Part shown: one piece after another, positions 22,531-33,400 of the stretch
Numbering within the stretch: position 1 is the first letter of the stretch
Layout: each line of letters opens with the position of its first letter
Source of the DNA: Klebsormidium nitens
Lineage: Eukaryota > Streptophyta > Klebsormidiophyceae > Klebsormidiales > Klebsormidiaceae
Assembly (NCBI GenBank): GCA_000708835.1
Contig: DF237331.1
Span: 25,444 to 89,443 of the forward strand
Length of the DNA: 64,000 bases
Direction: 5' to 3'
The notes under the pieces: generated by a model
Database searches by the model: none
Told to the model about the DNA's origin: nothing
The model's input: only the letters and a program-made list of their open reading frames with translations
Translations under genes and position numbers: made by a program

Positions 22531-25242
22531 ATATGGCTCACGGATCGAGGAGGGCGAGCGCCTTGTCTAGCCTTTCCATGCCCCATTATGCGCCTAGCAG
22601 AACTTACCACGGATTAATGGGTACTGGAGAGCAACTTCTGAAGACATAATAGTGGAAAAAGTCAGGCAGGTTTAGGAGCCTCCTCCAGAAGCACTGTGTT
22701 TGGGAGGCGCAGCTTAGATCAATTGAAGATGGTATGGAGCTTTCTGCCGGAGGCTTTTCTTGGCAGCACTCCAAGCTAAGATCAGCATTGCCACGCCTTT
22801 AGCCTAGTCTATAGCGACCCCAATCTTGAAAGCACCATGTCGACGTGGTAAAATAAAACCTACCCTCCGAGTTCCTACCAGATTAACAGAGCGAATTTGA
22901 GATGCATGAGATCAATCTTACCCAACGTACACATAACCTACGCAGTGAACTTATACACGTTTGCGGAAGCGGGCGACAAACCACCGAGCTGAGCCCGGCA
23001 GGGCCACGCCAAGAGACAAGAAGACTTTGTAACCTCTCAAATCGTAGAAACGAATGAAACTACACCGGAACGCATGCCGTGCAGCGCATTTCGAGCATGC
23101 GAGACACTCTCAGCGGCTCGAAGCCTCGTTTGATGACGGCCCAACAACTTCACTAAACCAGCTTTCATTTTCAGCCCCGCTTTCAGACAGTTCCAAGAGC
23201 TTGCGTGGTTGGTGCAAAAACATGACGGATCCACGGAGCCAATAGTGATAAAGGCGATACATAAGCCGCGGACAAGCTGTGAAAATTTCGAAACATAGAA
23301 CGCAACCTGTACTGAAGTACTTACTTGTCTGCGCGACGTCAAATCCAATCACGCCGAATTGAGACGTACATGCGAGTGAGACCTGGAGGTGTTGTAAGGG
23401 ACGACGACGAGCGTAATCTTGATTGGTCGATAAACCAACTTTTCGTTAGACGCCACTGTGTCCGGTGGATCATCCACCCAAAAGTTCTTTTGTGCTGAAT
23501 GGCACGAAGAGGACGGAAGTCTGTCGGGGCAGCATCTGGCTCGGGGAATCATCCTGAATGTGACGTGATCAAGAACACCAGCGCCACAGTGATGTCATCC
23601 TTGCCATTCGATTGGATATGACGTAACCCAAAAGTCACGACAAAGTCATCGCAGGATCGCCAGGAAGGAGAAGCCGACAAACAGGAAAAGCACAAACAAA
23701 AAAGCCGCGTGGCTCAGACGAACACTGAACGGTAACGTCTGCCGCCCATGGCACCTCGTTAGCGTCCTCTCGGCCGCAAAGTAGAGCCCAAAACTTGTCG
23801 GAACCTTCTTCCAGGGGTTCTAGTACGAGCCCCAAATCGTATCGGGAACGTTGTTGAGGCTGCAAATTGTTCGTAATTCGGCAGAGCATTTCTTTTCGAG
23901 GAAAAGCCGTCGAGCGAGTTATACGAGCTGGGTTCTTAATTCTGTTGTGCACCCTAAGGGCGCTGTCATCTATGCTGCAACGCCAACATCCTGAGCAAGA
24001 TATGGAATTTTACACGCTTGGGAAGAGAAGCTGGGACCGAGCCAGAGAGACCCCACCTGAATGACAGACAGGTGAGATGAGAAACAAGATTCCCTTGTCT
24101 TATTTATCCTCGCAATCAAGGCGGCCCCCGTGATAACCAGGACGATGAGGGGTACAGAACAAAAGCTGGGCTTCGTCAAACTGGTATTGCTTCATGCAAA
24201 TGCTGCGTCGCAGGAAGATGTCAACTCGACAGGCTTCCTCGAGAACCGTTTCATATCTGCCTCCGACAACCGTTTCATATCTGCCTCCGCGAGGGCAACC
24301 ATTCCGACTCGTCAAACAAGGCGCTTGGATATTTGAAAGTAGAGAGGCTGGCTATTGAGAGTGCCAGGGAATAATGAGACGAAAGAAAGGGGCGGATTGT
24401 GAGAACGCTAACTAAGATCGGTTGACCAGTCATGGCTCAGGAATTACAAAGAGCAGCAACTTTGATGCGGGTTAAAGCACCACTTACATGCCCTCTCAGC
24501 CAGATTCCTCGTATCTCCTCCATGAAGGGACTACCTTCAAAAGCAAGCGAAAGCGACGATAACCAAAATGGCCAAAAACGGAGTGCTCACACTCGCTTTG
24601 CAAGTACCTAGGATACGACACCAAGTCCTGTTTTGTAGCCTGCTTTTGCTGCTGGACCATTCCGAGTGTTAGAGTTCTTTCCGCGATCATGCATATGAGA
24701 CCACTGACCCATATATTAACGTGGTAAATGGCATCTTTCAAATCTCGGAACCGGCGTGTGCCATGCACAAAGAAAGGACTCGCAACTTTCCGGTAGCGAT
24801 GAAAAAATTTGTGGGCGCCTGGAAGAAGAGCCCTTCTGCAATAAGGGCCCCTTATACACACGACTACTGCCTCTTCATTGGTACATCCCTGGCTTGGCAT
24901 GATTATCAGGTCCTCCGGCAAAATTCGACGTTATCGCAGTTTTCTCAGCCGCACTGAGACCAATGTCCCATATAGTCTGGAGGTATGACATGGAACGACA
25001 ACGACGTCCCTATTTTACCTGGTCGATTCCCATCTCCTCTGATCACAACACCAATTCATTTGGGTGTGGCGGTCCATCCGCGCAATATTGTTGGGCTAGA
25101 CGGCTTCAAGAGGACAGACATGGGTCATGCAGTAGCTAGCTCGGGGAATTGAAGCGTCGTCCTACCACTTGTGGCGCGCCCGGCTCTTTCACAACGGCGC
25201 CATTTGGAAGCTTTAATTATATCCTTGCCAATCGACCTGACG
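22531..25242. repeat. Gene-less repeat region with further core copies
   Basis: The stretch near 23450-23780 is a third, more diverged relative of 13390-13870 and 21400-21880. Core copies occur at about 23579, 23745, 24475 and 25194. No protein-coding gene was recognised in either direction. Confidence 0.5.
24244..24289. repeat. Tandem duplication of a 22-bp unit
   Basis: AACCGTTTCATATCTGCCTC at 24244 recurs at 24268, a period of 24 bp with no mismatch over 22 bp. Confidence 0.85.
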
Positions 25243-25276
25243 AACAAATGCTGAACATCGATGTTCAGCATTTGTT
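25243..25276. repeat. Perfect 34-bp palindrome
   Basis: The sequence is its own reverse complement about the centre at 25259/25260 (ACATCGATGT). It is followed one base later by a second, longer palindrome. Confidence 0.95.
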
Positions 25277-25277
25277 G

Positions 25278-25327
25278 TACAACTGAAATTGGCAAAAGCT
25301 GATCAGCTTTTGCCAATTTCAGTTGTA
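25278..25327. repeat. Perfect 50-bp palindrome
   Basis: Self-complementary without a mismatch or spacer about 25302/25303 (AAGCTGATCAGCTT). Each strand reads MAKADQLLPISVV in one frame, a consequence of the symmetry and not evidence of a gene. Confidence 0.95.
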
Positions 25328-25434
25328 AAAAGAATCATATGCTGCTTTCAAAGTCTTTGTGCCAAGCGCAAAACGCTTTTGGTTGATACGAGTCGACTCG
25401 AGCAGATCTCCATGGATTATCGTAGGTGCCCAGT

Positions 25435-28105
25435 ACGGAAAATCGTTGACGCAGGGATATTACCCTGCGGAGCGACTGAAAGAGAACGTCGAGCGAAGAG
25501 GTCGACTCGAAGTCGTGGCTCGGACGTGTCAAATGTGCAGGACAATGATATGAGGTCTATGTGGCCCAACATAGCAGCATAGTAGCGTCCTCCTGGCACG
25601 AGACGTAATCAAACGTACACAGAACCCCTCTCCTGGAGGTTCTCGCGAGCCTCCATGACAATTTCGAGTCGTCTTAAGTAGATGATTGCTAGCGGAGCTG
25701 CAGAACTCGGATTTGGGCACAGCTTGCCGCATAACAGGAAGCGGCGCGTAGTATGACGCGAGCTTGCGTTCGGCTTGTAGTGCCCTGCCTGCCCTTTCGA
25801 AACATGAGCAGCAAACACTTGGACAAGATTCGTTTTGGTGTAAACCAAGTGGTACATTCCAGCAAAAGGTGGTACGACAGGGTTATCTGGACCTTCCGAC
25901 TCGGTAAAACTGGACGAGCCAGGGAGAATCAAACTCTACTCGTCTGTACATTTCCTGAACGAAAGGCAGAGCTGGAGAGAAATGCCCGGATCTCACGCCA
26001 TCAGAGTGATGTCGACGCCCTCGATCGGCAGATTTGACTCAGCTTACGCAAGTCGGGCGCTGATTAGGGGCTTAATACTCAGGTATGATTCGTTGAAGCC
26101 GTTAGATAGATGGTTATCAGCCCAGTAAGCAATCTGTGACGAAGCCTTTGGAAGAACTTTACAGCGTATGTCCGTCTGTGCCCAAACCCGCAATACTATA
26201 GAATGGGATCACCTCCGAAGGAGCAACTTCACGTACAATCGCCTTCAAACATAGATTCCGTACGCCTTGATTCAAAAGCCTACAAAGACAGCGGCTTTGA
26301 AGCAAGAACTGGCTCAAGGGAACGACACCAGAAGGACACTGCCTCTGATTCTCGTGTATCAAAAGTGGCAGCAATTATGCTCCTTGCCAGTCGATTAGGA
26401 CGAACGGTGAACAAGCTCGGCTTCTGGGCACCGCTTACGTGGGGAGGTCTCCATACTGACCATGTAAGATCAGGCGAACTAGATCATGCCTAGTGTGGTG
26501 ATCTTGTGACGAATTAAAAAGGTGCTCAAAGCTTGATCTACTTCAATCGACGAAGGGCCGTGCAAAGGTAGCACTTGCTTGCTCGCGGCTTAGACGGATA
26601 CAGAGAAAGTCTGATGCGGCTAGCCCATGGCACCAGATCAACGTCGTCTTCTTGACCAGTACGAGAACACCCAAACAGTGTCCTGAAGTATCTCCGGCCA
26701 CCTTTTTTACACGCCCTCGAGTCTGTGGGGCCCGCCAAGGCCAGCGACTTTACTAGCCTTTCCCGCATCTGCAGAAACGCAAGGATCTGCCCTGCGGCGC
26801 AACAGAAGAAAACGTCGGGCAAAGAGGGGAAGCGCGGACGTCTTCATCACGTCGTGTGGCTCGGACGAGTCAACATACGTGCTGCAGAAATTAACGATTG
26901 CTCGATCATGGGCCCATCATGAAATTATAGTATGATTGGCGTTTTCCTGGCTCGACACATTCAAACTTACAGAGAACCCTCCCCTGAATGCTTCTCACTA
27001 AGTTCACAGCGATCTCGAGTAACTGTAAGTTGCTGTATTCCAGCGCATGAGCTGCAAATGTCACTCGGGCACAGCTTGCCGCAGAAGACGAGGCCGCATG
27101 TAGTATGACGCGTTTTGCTTTTGGCTAAGGGTGCCCGAACTTCTCTTTAGAACCTGGGCAGCAAGCCACTGGACGCGATTCGTTTTCGTGTAAACAAAGT
27201 ACAGGTACGTTCAAGAAAAAGAAGGGTAGGAAAGGGTCATCTTAGGCTGGACCTTCCGACTGCCAGCCGGCTTGGTAAACTGGAAGAGATGCCAGCCAGG
27301 AAGCACAAACACTCTTCCAAGCACGTTTGACGGTACGTTCCTGAACAATAGGCAGAGCTGAAGACAAATACCCGGAGCTCGCGCCGTCGAAGTCATGTCG
27401 ACGTTCTCGCTCGGCAGACTCGACTCAGCTTACGCAAGTCGGGCCTGTAGGGGCCTGATTCTTGAGTAATGAATCGTTCAAGATGTTAGATGGTGTGTGA
27501 GGCCACTAAGCAATGTGATGAAGCCTTTGAAAGAACTTGACAACGCGTGTGAGTCTGTGCCCAAATCCGCAATACTTTAGAATAGGATCACCTCCGGAGT
27601 AGGAATTTCAAGTACGACTGCCTTCAAACATAGGCTCCGTGCGCTGGCACGGACTCAACAGCCTACAAAGAAAGCTACTTTTAACCAAGAACTGGCTCAA
27701 GGGATCGGCACCGATGGGATACTATCTTTGATTCTTGTGTATCAGAAGTGGCACCAGTCGAAATATGCTCCTTGCCAGTCGATGAGGGCAAACGGTGGGA
27801 AAAGCTCGGCTTCTGGGCACCGCTTACGTGGTGAGGTCTTCGTACTGACCACTGAGAATCAGGCGAAGTACACGAAGCGCCCATTGTTTATGATTTCACA
27901 AAGAAGGGGCTCGAAAGTCGATGTATTTTGAAACGACATCAGAGAGCCTTGCAGGAAAAGACTCGCTCGCTCGCGGCTCAGGTCGGAGAAGAGTGACTTC
28001 ATGCTGCTCATGGCACCATGGCACCAGATCAACGTCGTCGTCTTGGCCACGAGACAAAAAGCCAAACAGTCAATAACTGAAGTTTCTCCGGGAACCGTTT
28101 CTACG
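25435..28105. repeat. Side-by-side direct duplication of about 1.3 kb
   Basis: The left unit (about 25435-26705) and right unit (about 26775-28105) are colinear with an offset of 1.33-1.40 kb. Shared landmarks include AGTATGACGCG (25751 and 27102), CTGGACCTTCCGACT (25888 and 27248), GACTCAGCTTACGCAAGTCG (26036 and 27421), GAACTGGCTCAAGGGA (26306 and 27690) and AGCTCGGCTTCTGGGCACCG (26413 and 27803). Frames are broken in both units; nothing coding is recognised. Ends are approximate. Confidence 0.85.
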
Positions 28106-30408
28106 AACCTGTTGCCTCGAATCAATCTGTCCTTGGACCCCAAAGAATGGGTATCGGACACCGTCAGGTTGCAGCTGCCATAAGCCGAGCGCTTCGGAAG
28201 CGAACCTGCCCCGAACCTGCTTTTTCAAGACCAGACACGCATCGACCGGGCTCGATTGGTGAAAGCACCGGCCAAATGAGAGTATACAGATCCTATTCCG
28301 CTTCGGCGCTTTGATAATCCCACTGGGCTCGGTGAATGAACGAGCAGTCAGCAAGGCACCACCAGTCCACCATACATTCTCGAACGGTTTCGCAGCACTG
28401 CGCTCATAATCGGAAACAATCACAAGCCGGCCGTAACACGTCGATGCAGGCTCTGCATAGAGCGATTGCTGGACAGAGCGATGGCTTGACAGGGCAACTT
28501 GTGAAGGATGCGGGTCAGCATGCATCTATGCCTTGATAATGATATCGATCGAGAAGTAAGAGACACAAAAGCATGACGTACAGGGAACGCCCACTCGTTA
28601 GGACTCTGACAATAGCTTTTCCGGCCTTAGGTTTCGGGTGGCGCGAGTGATCCCGGCCTTTTGTGTTGCATGCATACTTGGCAGATAGTTTGAGTGGCTG
28701 TATCCTGGAAGCCTTTAAAATAAGTCGCGACTGTATTTCAGAATGAGTGACAGAGCCCCGGGTCACCCCCGGATGGACTCGCATAAGTGGCATCACGTAA
28801 ATTCGGGCTGCCCGGATATCTGGCGGGCGGTGGAGCCAGCGCCGTTTGATCAACCACCTGTCCTTGCCACCTTAAGTTAGACATTGAGACCTAATGAGCG
28901 CGCTGATCTTTTTCTCCCGACGCAGCTTGAAAGTGCAATTCCAAGTCAAAAGGCTGAACCGCCTGGTTGAAGCGGGAGCTTCTCGTCTTTGAAAAAACCC
29001 GTCGGCTTTCTTTTGTGTACGGTTGAAGTTCACAACAGAAACGGTTGCTGATTGAAGCTGATCAAGCCTTGATTGCTTGCATGCCAGGAGCGACTACTAG
29101 ATCTATCCTGATTCATGCCTGATCGAAGGCAGGCACATAATGGAGGACAGACTGCAATAACCCCCATAAGCGGGCATGAAACGTGCGTGGACACGATTGT
29201 ATCACAATGGGGCCCAGATTGGTCGGCCAGGTCTTTCGAATCCTTCGACTCATGATCTGCTCGTCGATCCGTCAATGTTAAGGTTTGGGTTCTACTAAGT
29301 GTGCCCTTCCCAAGCTTTAAAAGCTCCCGGCCGTTTGAGACTGAGACCGACTTTGAAGGTACCTTAGTTGTACGACCTAAATGATGCATGCTGAAGGGTG
29401 ACCGAACCAGGCCATGAAGCGTTGGTAAAGGTGGAGCTCGGACTCATCAGATTGAAAGTTGGACGCTTGCAGCCTTTCCCCTAGGGCCCGCACACGTTGC
29501 GATCCCCCTTGCCACCAATTAAAACACACCTGGAAGATCGAAAACCTCTTCAAGTGACTATGACGGTAAGCCATGACACTTTGCCAGACCCATATGGTAA
29601 AGCGTTGAAGTTTTGGGCCCTTACGCAATAATGATCCGTACATACCGAAGAAAGAAACCGCGAGCGGCTTCAAAAGAGGGTGCGCCAACGAGCTCATGAG
29701 AAAATAAACTTCTCGAATTCCACGGGTGTTGTCACGAGCTAGCTGCCAAGAATGATCGGATGGTCACCCCACTGCCATCGACAACACTCGGTCTCAAGGG
29801 CCAAGAAAATTCAGCTTTCAAGCTCAAACGCCGGCTGGTTCCAGTCCAAGTCAAGGCGACAGGACCGTCAAAGATGCCGCAATGCCTCTAAACGCCAGCT
29901 GGAAATTGGCCGTTTAACAAAGCAGACTCTTCTTCACAAGGGGAAGCAGAGCACCAACCTAACATCAACAATCCTTTCAATCCAAGTTACGCTGCCACTA
30001 TTTCACAAAGAAAAAAGCAAGAGCTGAGGATCCAATGCAAAGCGATAGCGGATCTGTGACATAGGAGGAGCAGTGCCTCCTTGAAAAGCAGGCGCTCCGT
30101 CTCTTCATCATTCCCGGTCCCTTATCAATCTCGCCGATCGAGTGGCCTGACGGGCGGCTAGTGGTGCAAACAAAGTCATTCAAATTCCACAAAAAAGACT
30201 GCCGTTGTGCAAAAAAGACTCAAATTCCCACTCGGTCGCCTGAGACCTCGCACAAGACGGACTTTCCAAACACATGCTCAGAACCTCCATATGTGCGTGT
30301 CAAAAGAGACATTGGGCCAAAGCTCCCACTTAAGACGGCATCAAGTGCAGGTTCGAAGATGGGAAGGGCTCGATATTTGACAGATTCTTACAAACGGACT
30401 GTGGCTAC
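28106..30408. other. Unannotated interval downstream of importin-4
   Basis: I see no recognisable gene. One core copy lies near 28838-28860. The part closest to 30408 should contain the importin-4 3' untranslated region and polyadenylation site, but I could not place either. Confidence 0.4.
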
Positions 30409-33400
30409 TTAAAGGGACCCCATGACGTTACTCAGTGCGCTTGCTTGTTCTGGTGGCAAAGCTGCTAGAGTCGGTTGTAGATGTGCTTGATATCTAGCCT
30501 GCAGGCTTTTCAGGGCGACTCCTACGCCTTTCTTGATCTCTTCGTCTATGCTATCCTCGACTACGGTTTGACCAAACACACTAACTATCTGCGGGATCAG
30601 CGGCGCTACCTGCAAGAACGTTAAACGAAGTAGTCAAGAGACGCCTTCCCCGCCAAGATATTATTATCGCTTGGCTACGGTTGTTTATGAGAACCTGGTA
30701 AAGGTACGGACACGGAGACCGAGCCCTCTTGTTGCTGGCTTTTTAACACGAGACAATAGCTGTTGCGATATACGAAAGCACAGTAAAGTTCGAGGCCAAT
30801 AGAGCGCAGGTCTTAACAGTGTACTATTTTGCAGTTTCTGACTAATTTACATTCAGCGGGCAGACGAAACAGAAAAATTTACAACAATTATTCCGATCCT
30901 CGAAAGGGAAACAGCCCGGCTGGGTCCCAGATGCGGGCCACGTCTCCAGAAAAGTAATTATTCTGATATTAATGACCAGAACATCCCTCTGCACATTTCT
31001 CCTGGTCAAGAAGATGTTTGACGAGTGTGAAAAAGCCCTCACACCCAAAGCGCTGAAGGACCACAGATGGGGCCCAAAACAAACACACCGAAAGCAACCA
31101 CTACTCCTCACCTCGTTCGGCGAGTGTTCGATGAGTGTGAACAGGCACCCGTACACCACACCAGCTTCGTCAAGATCTTCCGTGAGCGGGAGCGCTTGCA
31201 GGAACACCGGCAAAACCTGAGCGATCGGCATGACGCCAGGGCGCGCGAGAATCATCCGAGCGACCGCGGCGGCGGCGTTATCTCGGACGCCAGGTTCTTC
31301 GTCCGGGGAGAAGAGCGGGTAAAGGGCAGACAGGAGGGCGGGGTAGTGTCTGATGGAACGGGTCAAGGGCCAAACGAACAAGTATTTCTGCGAGCTGAAA
31401 CTGCAGATAATCAAACAGCCAAGGAAGACTCCAGTGTCAAAAGTGGATAGAGCGACGGGGTCAGCGCCTGAACCCAGGTCAAGGGTGAGACTCCTGTTTT
31501 GCCGTGTCACCTCCAAGACGTTGGCAACTGTGATCGAGCGGGTCTACGACGCAGTTCCATCAAAGGAAACGAATGCTAAGTCCAAATTGTGACTCCGCTC
31601 GCTTCAAGCAAGCTGGTGGCGCAAGAACACCAACTAGAGAACGATTTGCCAACTTTCGCATTGGAAACATAAAAGCAGTCGGTCAGATAACGGTGCTGAG
31701 GATACTGTTGGGCCTGCTCCGGCGCGTGCTCGCAGAGCTTCCCCACGCAGTAGGACGCGTTCCGCCTGCTGGGGCCCTCCTCGCAGCCGAGCTCCTGGAT
31801 AGCCACTGGCAGCACCGCCTGCAGTGACAAAACACGTCTCGTTCTAGTTCGCAAAGGAGTGTCGACCAAGGACAACGGCTCTCAGAACCTCAGTCGCTCA
31901 TCCTGGAACTAGTACTCACATGTAAGGAAGCAACGCCGATACTCGCAGAGTCTGATCGATGTGGAACGAAAAAGCGCGTCTTGCGCACAAGGTGCAACCT
32001 TTTAACCTTTTGACCCTGGAAAGTCCCAACCAAACGTCTTGGCAACAGCAGGACATGTAAGGCGCCAGCTCACTCCTGTTTGCAAAAAGTACCACGGTCC
32101 AGCAGATATGTACACGTACAGACGAAGGTACGAAGGGAAATGAAGACTGTTCGAGTGCGGATGGTATTTAATTTGCCTGGGCTGTAACCTGACCGTTTGT
32201 ATTTCGAGACACTGCTTCGAGCTCATCTTCATCTTTGCGTCTTGTGACCAGAAAAAGGCCCTTTCAGGAACGCTCCCCAAGCTCCTTTTTTCCAAACTCC
32301 TTTTCTGAGCGCAGGCTTCTTCTGATCCCATCCTGTCTTTGCACAATTCTGCTGCATGAGAATCGGCCTCCGACGTGGAGAGTGATGGCGAGCTCTAGTA
32401 CTCACATCCACGTATAGAGCAATTGGCGGCCCCATCTCTCGTGCCACCTCTGCCACAGTGGCGACCGCCATGGTCCTGTCGCTAGGTGGCCTGGTCGCCT
32501 TCTGCAGCATCGATCAACCAACCTCATCAGACACACCCTTGCTATAAGGCACCCGTATTAACAGAAGCTAAATCTTTGCGAAAGAAGAAGAACAATTCAG
32601 AGAGTCTCTCATGTACTAGTCGTGTACTTTACCTACAAAATTACTCATGAGGCGCGGCTACAAAAGCGCTCTCGCTGAACGAGCCATTTCCGAGTCTGCT
32701 GACACAAAGATCGACAGAACTGCCCCCTAAAGTGCAAAAGTTATTACCCAAAGCTAATTGGCCATGCTGGGCAACGTCGGCACTTGGGACACAATGAGGA
32801 GAAATTTCCAATTGAAAACGGGGTACTCATCACAAAGCAAAAAGCACTCATCTCTTCTTCGAGAAGCCCAACTCAAAAGAGAGCAAGAAGGGAATCTTTG
32901 CCAATGCCAAAGTCGTCGCGAACAAGACAAACCGCCGACTCGCAAAAGGGTAATGAAAAGTCTACATTCACGGCAAAAATGATGTCCTTATAATCGATCA
33001 AAAACGATCTAAGGACAGCAAGGCAGCAGCCCAGCGTGCGCCTTCCCAATCAACTGCATATACCTATATAAAAAGAACCGAACTTGAGCTACTCACCGCG
33101 AACTTCCAGAGCGGCACAAAGTGCTCCGCGAACAGCGGGGCATATGCCGGCCCCAGGGCGGCCGCGAGCGCGGGCATGAGGTCCGTGGCGGCGTCCATCA
33201 GGACCTCGTCGTGCTCTTGCTCCTCGTCGTCGCCGTCCGAATCGCTCGGGGCGTCCACCAGCTGACACGTGGCCTCCTGCTCCAGGAACTCGAGGACCGC
33301 TTTTGAGATCGGCTGTACGACTGCAAGGAAAGCAGGAGGCGTCTTTGTATTCGATTGAAGGTGAGGAAACCGACAGAAAAAATGAGGAAGGGAATTGCTG

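Noticed and set aside
25125-25582. Identical protein starts MAKADQLLPISVV on both strands, suggesting a divergent gene pair
   Set aside because: They arise solely from the perfect palindrome at 25278-25327.
150-28900. The recurring TGGCTCAGAC looks like a tRNA A box, suggesting a SINE family
   Set aside because: No GGTTCGA-type B box at the expected spacing and no A-rich tail; the downstream conserved core is not tRNA-like.
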